NCBI GenBank assembly: GCA_017382555.1
Contig: JAFOAB010000222.1
Span: 1-21,132, forward strand
From: Clostridia bacterium
Lineage (GTDB): Bacteria; Bacillota; Clostridia; Oscillospirales; CAG-272
Reading direction: 5' to 3'
Length of the DNA: 21,132 nucleotides
In this document: positions 6,815-13,684 of the stretch, in pieces
Position numbering within the stretch: the first letter of the stretch is position 1
How the letters are laid out: each line of letters begins with the position of its first letter
Position numbers and translations under genes: made by a program
Notes under the pieces: generated by a model
Told to the model about the DNA's origin: nothing
The model's input: the letters and a program-made list of their open reading frames with translations, nothing else
Database searches by the model: none

Positions 6815-8659
6815 ATGATGAAAAGGATGCTTGCCATTATGCTTGCAATGCTGATGCTTACCTCGCTTGCAGCCTGCGGAGGTACTCCCGCAGTAAGCGA
6901 AACGACCGAGCCCGCAACCGAGCCCGTAACAACGGAGCCCGTAACCGAGGCACCCCCTCCGCCCGAGGTGGTCATTTATCTTGACGGCGAGTCCGGCAAC
7001 GATGAAAACGACGGTCTTACTCCCGCAACCGCGGTTAACACCTACGAGGCGGCGTTTAAGCTCCTTGAGGAGAACAGAACCAAGATCGTTATTATGGCTC
7101 CCGTAAAGGTGGATCTTGAGGATGAGCTTCCGAAGTATGACGGAACCGTTACCATTACCGCAGTACACGACGGAGTGGATTATATTGAAAAGTACGGCGC
7201 GGCGTTCCGCATCGGCTACGTAATGTCCGTAAACTGCGACGTGGTGTTTGAGAATATCAAGATTCGCTCCACCGGCTCAAGCGCAAATCTCTGCTTCAAC
7301 TTCCATAACGTCACGATCGGTGAAAACGTTGAGGTTGTAAACAGCTCGGCAAAGAGCATAAATCTCGTTGTCGGCTACAACGTTGCCAACACCTCCATCA
7401 AGGATGACGCAAGGCACACCGCAAAGAAGTTCTCCTATGAGGGCGACGTTACCGTAACCGTCAATTCCGGTGATTGGGATGCATTGATCGGCGGTAACTA
7501 CCGCGATGGATACTTCTCTCCCATGGCTACATATAAGGGCAATATGGTCATAAATATCGGTGGAACCGCATCCTTTACCTCCAAGGCAAAGGCAGACGAT
7601 ATCGAGGGCCTCGCTATTGCCGCAACAGGCCACAACTACTCCAAGGGTACCGTTACCCTTAATATCTCCGGCGGTACCGTAAGCTGTCCCGTTTTCGCAA
7701 CCGGTAAGGTTGGAAGATACTATAACTTCACTGCGGATACCGACAAAAAGGGAACCGACGGAACCCAGTTCGGTAAGGACGTACGCTTTGAGGCGGATAT
7801 AACCATAAACGTTACGGGCGGTGATTTCACGAACGCATCCGTTATCAATGCGCTTCAGGTGCCCGGTGATACCTCCGCATACGGCAGCTACACGCTTAAT
7901 ATTACCGGAGGAAGCTTTGGCGATAGCGTAACCTTCAGCGCGTTCGGTATGCTCGGCGCTACCACCGCAACAGTTCCCGACACCTCCAAGGCACTTTATT
8001 TTGACACCGTAAACTCCTCCGCAACCAATTACGAGCGCCCCTTGAGAATTGCTTGCTGCGGTGACAGTATTACCTTCGGTACCTGCGCGAAGGATGCGGT
8101 AGAGGGCGGATATACCTACGCAAAGGAAAATTACTTCTATCCCACCCAGCTTCAGAAGATGTACGGCACAGATGCCGTTGTAGGTAACTTCGGTTACCCC
8201 GGCTCCTACGTAGGCTCAAGCTACAACAAATATCTTGAATCCTGCGTGTATAACGCACTTGTTCAGTTTGATCCCGATATTATCGTGCTTGCGCTCGGAA
8301 CGAACAACGCTTCGCTCATGCCCGATGGTAAGGCGAACTTTATTTCCTATTACCGACTCATGCTCAAGGATATGCACAAGCGCTTCCCCGATGCGACCAT
8401 TATTATGACCACCGCGCTCTACCGCTGGGATAAGCCCGAAAGGACCCAGCAGGTCGCAAATTACATAATCCCCGTGCAGAAGCAGATGGCAGAGGAATTT
8501 AAGGAATTCGTCGTTCTTTACGATGCTTATACGGAGTACAAGCCTTACGGAACCACCACCTACTATCAGGACAAGCTTCACCCCAACAACGCAGGCTACG
8601 TTAAGCTTGCGGAGGTTATGAAGAAGGCAGTAGACAAGGTTATAGCAGACGGTAAATAA
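6815..8659 (+). CDS. Surface lipoprotein: beta-helix domain followed by SGNH/GDSL esterase
   Basis: A 614-residue secreted lipoprotein. The signal peptide ends in the lipobox LAAC with Cys21; a TEP-rich linker (30-45) follows. Residues 52-390 start with YLDGESGNDENDGLTPATAV, typical of right-handed parallel beta-helix (DUF1565/pectate-lyase-like) repeats, and continue with strand repeats such as TVTLNISGGTVS and YTLNITGGSFGD. The C-terminus (about 408-614) is an SGNH hydrolase: nucleophile Ser418 in CGDSITFG, block II GNFGYPGS (457-464), Asn497 in LGTNNA, and Asp586/His589 in DKLHPNNAGY. SGNH enzymes of this kind often remove acetyl or other acyl groups from glycans. Two adjacent ATGs (6815, 6818) could start it. 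The homologous beta-helix sits on the other side of an SGNH domain in the gene at 19816. Confidence 0.9.
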   Translation: MMKRMLAIMLAMLMLTSLAACGGTPAVSETTEPATEPVTTEPVTEAPPPPEVVIYLDGESGNDENDGLTPATAVNTYEAAFKLLEENRTKIVIMAPVKVDLEDELPKYDGTVTITAVHDGVDYIEKYGAAFRIGYVMSVNCDVVFENIKIRSTGSSANLCFNFHNVTIGENVEVVNSSAKSINLVVGYNVANTSIKDDARHTAKKFSYEGDVTVTVNSGDWDALIGGNYRDGYFSPMATYKGNMVINIGGTASFTSKAKADDIEGLAIAATGHNYSKGTVTLNISGGTVSCPVFATGKVGRYYNFTADTDKKGTDGTQFGKDVRFEADITINVTGGDFTNASVINALQVPGDTSAYGSYTLNITGGSFGDSVTFSAFGMLGATTATVPDTSKALYFDTVNSSATNYERPLRIACCGDSITFGTCAKDAVEGGYTYAKENYFYPTQLQKMYGTDAVVGNFGYPGSYVGSSYNKYLESCVYNALVQFDPDIIVLALGTNNASLMPDGKANFISYYRLMLKDMHKRFPDATIIMTTALYRWDKPERTQQVANYIIPVQKQMAEEFKEFVVLYDAYTEYKPYGTTTYYQDKLHPNNAGYVKLAEVMKKAVDKVIADGK

Positions 8660-8660
8660 T

Positions 8661-9644
8661 ATGCAGAATTTCTATTCATACCGCGATCCCTCCGTCCGTC
8701 TTACCGGCAGATGGGATACGAGAAGCGATAGCTGTGCGAGGACAACGAACCCCGGTGCGTATTTCGAAATTGCGTGGAAGGGAAGCATTCTGGAGCTTGT
8801 GTTTGATTTAGAGGCAAACGAGCATCCATATCCCCACGTTCTTGTACAGACGGACGGTGGTGCGATTCAGGAGACCTCGCTTGACCGCAGATTGCGCGTG
8901 TTTGCACCCGAGGGGGAGCATATCTGCAGAGTAGTGTATAAGTCAAGCACCGAGGCGCTGAGCCGTTGGCGACTTCCGATACACAATGCGCTTTCCCTTT
9001 GCGGCTATGCGGCAGCTGAGTGCGGCACTCTTGCACCAGATAACCGTACAACCATCGAGTTTGTCGGCGATTCCATCACCGAGGGCGTGCTTGTGGATAT
9101 TGATTACGCAAAAGCACCCGCATGCGATATCGACGAGCATAACCGTGCATTTCAGGATGATGCCACGGCAACCTATGCATGGCTTACGGCGGAAATGCTT
9201 GATATGCGCCCCTATATCTGCGGCTTCGGTGCGGTGGGACTCACCCGCCCCGGCAAGGGCAGAGTACCTGCGGCTCCCATATCCTACCCCTTCAATTACG
9301 AGGGCTCTCCCATCACCCATTCCTGCGACGTTATCGTGCTTAACCACGGCGCGAACGACCGCATACATACGGAGGATGAGTATATCGCAAAATACGGCGA
9401 GATGCTGAAGATACTGCGTAAGCATAACCCCAATGCGATCATCTTCTCGCTTTCCGCATTCTGCGGTGCGTTCCACGAGCGCCTCGGCAAATTCATTGCC
9501 GAATACAATGCCGAAAACGGCGAAAGCATCCACTTCATCGACTCAACGGGCTGGGTCCCCGTGGAGCCCCTCCACCCCCTCCGCCCCGGCCACCGCACTA
9601 TCGCGGAGCACCTCGCGGAGGAGATCAAAAAGGTTATATCTTAA
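8661..9644 (+). CDS. SGNH hydrolase with N-terminal jelly-roll domain (CE2-like), no signal peptide
   Basis: A 327-residue protein. The N-terminal 125 residues are beta-rich (for example FEIAWKGSILELVFDLE, HICRVVYK) and resemble the jelly-roll domain that precedes the catalytic domain in CE2-type acetyl esterases. The SGNH domain has Ser138 in VGDSITEG, GFGAVG (188-193) as block II, Asn232 in NHGAND and His305 in EPLHPLRPGH. Where most SGNH enzymes have Asp three residues before the His, this protein has Glu302; CE2 enzymes can work with a Ser-His pair. It starts one base after the preceding stop codon and has no visible Shine-Dalgarno site, so expression is probably coupled to the lipoprotein. 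It has no signal peptide and should be cytoplasmic, perhaps acting on imported acylated oligosaccharides. Confidence 0.85.
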   Translation: MQNFYSYRDPSVRLTGRWDTRSDSCARTTNPGAYFEIAWKGSILELVFDLEANEHPYPHVLVQTDGGAIQETSLDRRLRVFAPEGEHICRVVYKSSTEALSRWRLPIHNALSLCGYAAAECGTLAPDNRTTIEFVGDSITEGVLVDIDYAKAPACDIDEHNRAFQDDATATYAWLTAEMLDMRPYICGFGAVGLTRPGKGRVPAAPISYPFNYEGSPITHSCDVIVLNHGANDRIHTEDEYIAKYGEMLKILRKHNPNAIIFSLSAFCGAFHERLGKFIAEYNAENGESIHFIDSTGWVPVEPLHPLRPGHRTIAEHLAEEIKKVIS

Positions 9645-9692
9645 TTAACAACATTAAAAACGGCGGGCAAGCCCTCCGGTATCATTAGAAAT

Positions 9693-9791
9693 CTCCAACC
9701 GCAGATCATTCACTGCGGGCTCGCAATGGTCATTCTTGAGCGAAGCGAAGAATCTTGCGAGCTCTCCGCTCGAGGATGACGGCGGTTGGAG
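9693..9791. repeat. Palindromic intergenic element (REP/MITE-like)
   Basis: The ends CTCCAACCGC (9693-9702) and GCGGTTGGAG (9782-9791) are perfect 10-bp inverted repeats. Inside, CCGCAG (9699-9704) pairs with CTGCGG (9713-9718), and GTCATTCTTGAGCG pairs with CGCTCGAGGATGAC with twelve matches and two G-U pairs. The inner sequence GAGCGAAGCGAAGAATC resembles a palindromic repeat that I recall from many bacterial genomes. No coding capacity. It sits between the SGNH gene and its terminator. Confidence 0.6.
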
Positions 9792-9801
9792 CAATTTGAT
9801 G

Positions 9802-9833
9802 ACGGCGGTGCTTGCACCGCCGTTTTCTTTTTC
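9802..9833 (+). terminator. Strong intrinsic terminator after the SGNH pair
   Basis: ACGGCGGTG (9802-9810) and CACCGCCGT (9815-9823) form a perfect 9-bp GC-rich stem with the tetraloop CTTG, followed by TTTTCTTTTT. It ends the transcription unit of the lipoprotein and SGNH hydrolase. The next promoter begins at the end of its T-run. Confidence 0.92.
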
Positions 9834-9862
9834 TTGATATTTTTGCGAATGTGTGTTAAAAT
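9834..9862 (+). promoter_or_regulatory. Sigma-A promoter of the GNAT/WYL gene pair
   Basis: TTGATA (9834-9839), 17 bp, then TAAAAT (9857-9862) preceded by TG plus one base (9854-9856), so the -10 is of the extended type. Transcription should start near 9869, leaving a leader of about 16 nt that holds the GGGCGGTGGTGAT ribosome binding region. Confidence 0.75.
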
Positions 9863-9884
9863 CGAGGTGAAGGGCGGTGGTGAT

Positions 9885-10394
9885 ATGCAGATAATCAGGG
9901 CAGAGGAAGGGCACGTTGCGGAGATAGAGGCGATATACGAGGCGGCGCGCAGATTTATGCGAGCAAGCGGGAATATGAACCAGTGGACGAACGGCTATCC
10001 GAGCGAGGAGGTAATACGCGAGGATATAGCGCTTGAGCGCCTTTATCTGTGTGTTGACGGCGAGGAGATATTATGCGTTTTCTGCTACTTCTTCGGCGAT
10101 GACCCGACGTATGCGCGCATATACGAGGGTGAGTGGAAAAATGCCGAAAAATACGGTGTTATCCATCGCATTGCCGTATCGGAGAGGGCGCACGGAAAGG
10201 GCGTTACCGCATTCTGCTTCGATTGGTGCTTTGATAGGTGCAAAAGCCTGAAGATAGACACCCACCGCGATAATATTCCTATGCAAAAGGCACTTCGGAA
10301 AAACGGATTTGAGTACTGCGGTATAATTTATCTCGCAAGCGGGGACGAGCGCCTTGCATATCAGCGCACGGAGGCAACAAATGCCAAGAAATGA
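9885..10394 (+). CDS. GNAT family N-acetyltransferase
   Basis: A 169-residue single-domain GNAT protein that should transfer an acetyl group from acetyl-CoA to an unknown amine. The acetyl-CoA loop is in VIHRIAVSERAHGKG (92-106, pattern R-x-x-G-x-G), followed by the helix TAFCFDWCFDRC and the family-typical end DTHRDNIPMQKALRKNGFEYCGIIYL (about 125-150). The start at 9885 is chosen over an in-frame start at 9786, because the upstream reading runs through the terminator at 9802-9833 and the promoter at 9834-9862. Its end overlaps the start of the WYL regulator by 14 bp. The acceptor substrate cannot be predicted. Confidence 0.87.
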   Translation: MQIIRAEEGHVAEIEAIYEAARRFMRASGNMNQWTNGYPSEEVIREDIALERLYLCVDGEEILCVFCYFFGDDPTYARIYEGEWKNAEKYGVIHRIAVSERAHGKGVTAFCFDWCFDRCKSLKIDTHRDNIPMQKALRKNGFEYCGIIYLASGDERLAYQRTEATNAKK

Positions 10395-11373
10395 AAGCCA
10401 TAGAGCGAAAATACTTCACGTGCTTCGGATGCTGTACGAAAAAACGGATGAAAAAAACGGAATTACCACAGCGCAAATAATAGCAGGCCTTGAGGATATG
10501 GGCATTGAGGCGGAGCGCAAAAGCATCTACCGCGATATAGAAACGCTGTGTGAGTTCGGTGTGGATATCGAGAAGCGCAAGGGCCCCGACCACGGGCTTA
10601 CCTATCATCTCATCAGCCGCACCTTTGAAATAGCGGAGCTGAAGCTGCTTGTGGATTCGGTTCAGGCGTCAAAGTTCATTACAAGAAAGAAAAGCGAGGA
10701 GCTGATAGAAAAGCTCGAGTCGCTTGCAAGCGGTGCGCAGGCACAGCAGCTGCGGCGTCAGGTGTACGTTTCCAACCGTATAAAGACGATGAACGAGAGT
10801 ATATATTATTCCGTTGACTACATTCACAGCGCAATGACGGAAAATAAGAAGATAAGCTTTAAATATTTCGATTGGAACGAAAAAAAGGAAAAGGTGCTTC
10901 GCCACGGTGGGCGCATCTACACTGTAAGCCCGTGGGCGCTGATGTGGGATGACGAGAATTACTATCTCATCGCCTACGATTCGGCAAGCGGTCGTAAGCG
11001 CCACTACCGCGTTGACAGAATGGTGGAGATGAGCGTTTCCGACGAGCTCCGCGAGGGCGGGGAGGAGCTTGCGGGTGTTGATACCGCACTTTACTCCAAA
11101 GAGACCTTCGGTATGTTCGACGGCAAGGAGGAGACGGTGCGTCTGCGCTGCCACAACAGCCTTGCAAACGTAATGGTGGACCGCTTCGGCAAGGAAACGA
11201 CCTTCTTTGTGGCGGATGCGGAGCATTTTGATATCGTTGTTAAGGTAATGCTCGGTCCCGTCTTTCTTTCTTGGGTGGCAACCTTTGGCTCGGACATCCG
11301 CATTATGAGTCCCGATTCGGTGATTTCGGAATATCTTGCCCTTATGGGACGTGCCACAAAACAGTACGAATGA
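10381..11373 (+). CDS. WYL-domain transcriptional regulator
   Basis: A 330-residue DNA-binding regulator. A winged helix-turn-helix of the DeoR/HTH-11 type covers about 8-75 (ITTAQIIAGLEDMGIEAERKS then IYRDIETL). The WYL domain (about 150-220) includes PWALMWDDENYYLIAYD (184-200) and the ligand-contact region RKRHYRVDRM (205-214); a WCX-like C-terminal domain (about 230-325) follows. WYL domains bind ligands such as nucleic acids or nucleotides and control DNA binding. The ATG at 10381 lies inside the end of the GNAT gene and has GGAGGC seven bases upstream, so the two genes are one operon. It could regulate the downstream mhpF promoter, which carries a palindrome at the start site, but this is only positional. 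Confidence 0.9.
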   Translation: MPRNESHRAKILHVLRMLYEKTDEKNGITTAQIIAGLEDMGIEAERKSIYRDIETLCEFGVDIEKRKGPDHGLTYHLISRTFEIAELKLLVDSVQASKFITRKKSEELIEKLESLASGAQAQQLRRQVYVSNRIKTMNESIYYSVDYIHSAMTENKKISFKYFDWNEKKEKVLRHGGRIYTVSPWALMWDDENYYLIAYDSASGRKRHYRVDRMVEMSVSDELREGGEELAGVDTALYSKETFGMFDGKEETVRLRCHNSLANVMVDRFGKETTFFVADAEHFDIVVKVMLGPVFLSWVATFGSDIRIMSPDSVISEYLALMGRATKQYE

Positions 11374-11452
11374 CAAGAATTGTACAGTAATAGTCAATAA
11401 TTGTTCTTTAACGCAGATAACTTGTGTTGTAGAATGTATACAAAGAAAATAA

Positions 11453-11473
11453 TATAATGCAAAAATTGCATTA
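11453..11473 (+). promoter_or_regulatory. -10 element overlapped by a perfect palindrome before mhpF
   Basis: TATAAT (11453-11458) is a perfect -10 box, but no acceptable -35 hexamer lies 16-18 bp upstream. The inverted repeat TAATGCAA-aaa-TTGCATTA (11455-11473, eight perfect pairs) overlaps the -10 and the expected start site near 11465, a typical repressor position. A weaker repeat TTGTA...TACAA lies at about 11427-11443. A regulated promoter for the aldolase/dehydrogenase operon is likely; the regulator is unknown. Confidence 0.5.
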
Positions 11474-11495
11474 CAAAACAACTGAGGAGGATAAA

Positions 11496-12377
11496 ATGGA
11501 TAAGAAAATACCCGTAGCCATTATCGGTCCCGGTAATATCGGACTTGATTTGATGAAAAAGATCATCAAGAGAAGCAAGAATATGGAGCTTGCGCTGATG
11601 GTAGGTAACGAGGGCTCCAAGCACCTTCACGTTGCCGAGGAGGCAGGCATTCCCACCACCAATCAGGGAATTGACGAGCTTATCAAGCACAAGGACATCA
11701 AGATCGTATTTGATGCTACCCTTGCAAGCGCGCATATGGTACACGCACCCAAGCTTAAGGAGGCGGGCATGATCGCGATCGACCTCACCCCTGCGGCTGT
11801 AGGTCCGTACGTTTGCCCTCCCGTAAACCTTCAGGAGTATAAGAACGAGCCTAACCTCAACCTCATCACCTGCGGCGGTCAGGCTACTATTCCGATAGTA
11901 TACGCACTCAGCACCGTATGTAACGTTGAGTATGCGGAGATCGTTGCCTGCATCGCACGTGAGAGCGCAGGCCCCGGTACCCGTGACAGCATCGACGAAT
12001 TTACCATCACCACCGCAAGAGCACTCCGCGAGGTTGGTAGAGCAAAGAAGTCTAAGGCTATCATTCTGCTCAACCCCTCCAAGCCCCCCATCATGATGAG
12101 CAACACCATCTACTGCCTTGTTGACGATCCCGATGAAGAGAAGATCACAAAGGCTGTAAACGATATGGTTGCAAGAGTTCAGGAATACGTTCCCGGCTAC
12201 CGCCTTAAGATTCCGCCTACGATCGACGGAAACAAGGTAACCACCATGATCGAGATCGAGGGTGCGGGTGACCACCTGCCCAAGTACAGCGGAAACCTTG
12301 ATATAGAGACCAGTGCGGCTCTCGCAGTCGGCGAGGGAATTGCAGAGGCTCTTCTTAAAGAAGGAGGCGCAAATTAA
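11496..12377 (+). CDS. mhpF: Acetaldehyde dehydrogenase (acylating), MhpF/DmpF type
   Basis: A 293-residue NAD-dependent enzyme converting acetaldehyde and CoA to acetyl-CoA. It aligns closely with E. coli MhpF from memory: Rossmann motif GPGNIG (11-16), FDATLASAH (72-80), DLTPAAVGPY (96-105), catalytic Cys126 in ITCGGQATIP, ESAGPGTRDSIDEFT (156-170) and the end YSGNLDIETSAALA. In this family it forms a channelling complex with the 4-hydroxy-2-oxovalerate aldolase, whose gene follows with a 1-bp overlap (TAATG). Start 11496 has GAGGAGG five bases upstream. Lysine codons are almost all AAG in both genes, unlike the sporulation genes, which hints at high expression. No ring-cleavage genes are nearby, so the usual aromatic pathway is not supported. 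Confidence 0.94.
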   Translation: MDKKIPVAIIGPGNIGLDLMKKIIKRSKNMELALMVGNEGSKHLHVAEEAGIPTTNQGIDELIKHKDIKIVFDATLASAHMVHAPKLKEAGMIAIDLTPAAVGPYVCPPVNLQEYKNEPNLNLITCGGQATIPIVYALSTVCNVEYAEIVACIARESAGPGTRDSIDEFTITTARALREVGRAKKSKAIILLNPSKPPIMMSNTIYCLVDDPDEEKITKAVNDMVARVQEYVPGYRLKIPPTIDGNKVTTMIEIEGAGDHLPKYSGNLDIETSAALAVGEGIAEALLKEGGAN

Positions 12378-13393
12378 TGAAGAAGATCAATATAGTTGAC
12401 CTTACCCTGCGCGACGGCTCCCATGCAATGAGCCATCAGTTCACTGCACAGCAGATGGCTGATCTCGCAGCGCAGATAGACACCATCGGTGTTGACTACA
12501 TAGAGTTCGGCCACGGTAACGGCGTTGGCGGCTCCTCCATTCAGTACGGCTTCGGTGCCGCTACCGACGAGGAGTACATGAAGGCGGTCAACCCCGTTGT
12601 TCATAACGCAAAGCTCTGCGTTATCACCCTTCCCGGTATCGGAACCAGATACGATCTTAAGATGGCTGTTGAAAACGGCGTAAGCGTTGCAAGATTCGCT
12701 ACCCAGATGTCCGAGTGCGATATCGCACGTCAGCACATCGGTATGGCGAAGGAGATGGGCCTTACCCCTTGGGCCGTTCTTCCCCTTGCAAAGTTCCTCT
12801 CCGTTGAGGAGACCGTATTCTACGCTCAGCAGTCCGAGAAGCTCGGTGCAGAGGTAATCTACCTCCTTGACGGCGGTGGATCCGCTCTTCCCGAGGAGGT
12901 TTACGAGCGCGTATTTGAGGTTTGCAAGCGCGTTGACGTACCGATCGGCTTCCACGCACACAACAATATGCAGCTCGCGGTTGCAAACTCCCTTGCAGCT
13001 GTTGACGCGGGTTGTACCTATATTGACGCCTGCCTTAAGGGCTTCGGCGCCGGCGCAGGTAACTGCCCCATCGAGCCGTTCGTTCTTGCGCTTGAGAGAA
13101 AGGGCTACAAGACCAACGTAGACCTTTACAAGGCAATGGACGTGGGCGACAAGTATCTCAAGCCCATTATGCCCAGACCTCAGGAGCTTACGAGCGACCA
13201 GATCATGCTCGGCTACGGCGTTTACTCCAGCTTCCTTCTCTTCGCAAGACGTGCGGGAGAAAAGTACGGCGTAGACCCCAGAGACATCATCAAGACCATT
13301 GGTCTGCGCGGATGCACCGAGGGTCAGGAGCAGATATGCATTGAGGTTGCATACGAGCTTGCACAGAAGAAGAAAGCTTTAGAAAATGCTTGA
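12377..13393 (+). CDS. mhpE: 4-hydroxy-2-oxovalerate aldolase, MhpE/DmpG/BphI type
   Basis: A 338-residue metal-dependent class II aldolase with a DRE-TIM (HMGL-like) barrel and a C-terminal DmpG-like communication domain. It splits 4-hydroxy-2-oxovalerate into pyruvate and acetaldehyde and passes the aldehyde to the dehydrogenase. Key residues are present: R12 and D13 in LTLRDGSHA, His20 (the proposed acid/base in BphI), the metal-binding HAHNN with H193 and H195, GFGAGAGNCPIEPF (222-235) and the tyrosine motif GYGVYSSF (279-286), one residue shorter than GYAGVYSSF in MhpE. AAGGAGG precedes the start by nine bases, and the ATG overlaps the mhpF stop codon. In a strict anaerobe the substrate may come from sugar or hydroxy-acid catabolism rather than aromatics. 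Confidence 0.93.
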   Translation: MKKINIVDLTLRDGSHAMSHQFTAQQMADLAAQIDTIGVDYIEFGHGNGVGGSSIQYGFGAATDEEYMKAVNPVVHNAKLCVITLPGIGTRYDLKMAVENGVSVARFATQMSECDIARQHIGMAKEMGLTPWAVLPLAKFLSVEETVFYAQQSEKLGAEVIYLLDGGGSALPEEVYERVFEVCKRVDVPIGFHAHNNMQLAVANSLAAVDAGCTYIDACLKGFGAGAGNCPIEPFVLALERKGYKTNVDLYKAMDVGDKYLKPIMPRPQELTSDQIMLGYGVYSSFLLFARRAGEKYGVDPRDIIKTIGLRGCTEGQEQICIEVAYELAQKKKALENA

Positions 13394-13408
13394 GGAAATG
13401 TAAAAACA

Positions 13409-13651
13409 GGCTGGAACGCAAAAAGAGAAAAGATATAGAAATCATCGGAGTTTCTTTGCTCTAACGACAACAGAAGAGGAAAGAAAAACTCATGAAGAGT
13501 TTTTCTAATTAAATCTTTTTGCTACGGGACAAAATCCACCCTCGACGTACGCCATTTTCAGCAAATTCGCAAGCGAATTTGGCGCCAAGGCGCTTCTCAC
13601 CCCTTGCGGGGTTCGTTTCGCCTCAAGGGTGGATGTTTGCCCGTTCCAGCC
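13409..13651 (+). other. Highly structured 243-bp intergenic element (candidate RNA or MITE)
   Basis: The gap 13394-13684 holds no gene. GGCTGGAACG (13409-13418) and CGTTCCAGCC (13642-13651) are a perfect 10-bp outer repeat, followed by ATTTTTTC. CGGGACAAAATCCACCCT (13525-13542) pairs with AGGGTGGATGTTTGCCCG (13626-13643) at 15 of 18 positions, with nine consecutive pairs at the inner end. Enclosed are CAAATTCGC/GCGAATTTG (13562-13570/13573-13581), GCGCC/GGCGC (13582-13586/13589-13593) and ACCCC/GGGGT (13599-13603/13608-13612). The 5' part has GAGTTTCTTTGCTCT, which pairs imperfectly with 13474-13491, and the hairpin at 13484-13504. It could be a structured leader or stand-alone RNA ending at the T-run, or an inserted palindromic element. 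I match it to no known RNA class. Confidence 0.55.
13484..13504 (+). terminator. Weak intrinsic terminator-like hairpin after mhpE
   Basis: AAAAACTC (13484-13491) and GAGTTTTT (13497-13504) are perfectly complementary around ATGAA; the 3' arm itself supplies the T-run and a second TCTTTTT follows at 13514. The stem is AT-rich. The 5' arm can pair instead with GAGTTTCTTT at 13448-13457, so two exclusive structures exist, as in an attenuator. Efficiency is uncertain. Confidence 0.4.
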
Positions 13652-13684
13652 ATTTTTTCATATTTCCTGCGATTATTTACGAAT

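Noticed and set aside
9786..9884. In-frame upstream extension of the GNAT gene
   Set aside because: It would encode the terminator stem and the promoter as protein; family similarity starts at the ATG at 9885.
11394..12275. Antisense open frame of 293 codons opposite mhpF
   Set aside because: In-register complement of a well-conserved enzyme gene with strong codon bias; no ribosome binding site or domain pattern.
11496..13393. Aromatic meta-cleavage operon
   Set aside because: Only the last two steps (aldolase and acylating dehydrogenase) are present; no ring-cleaving dioxygenase, hydrolase or hydratase is nearby, and other genes indicate a strict anaerobe.
13409..13651. Known riboswitch or T-box before the glycyl radical enzyme
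   Set aside because: AGGGTGGAT recalls a T-box and GGAACGCAAA recalls the c-di-GMP-I core, but the remaining conserved bases of both classes are missing, so I do not assign either.
13604..13684. In-frame upstream extension of the glycyl radical enzyme from a TTG at 13604
   Set aside because: The extension runs through the hairpins of the structured region, has no family similarity and no ribosome binding site; the conserved N-terminus begins at 13685.
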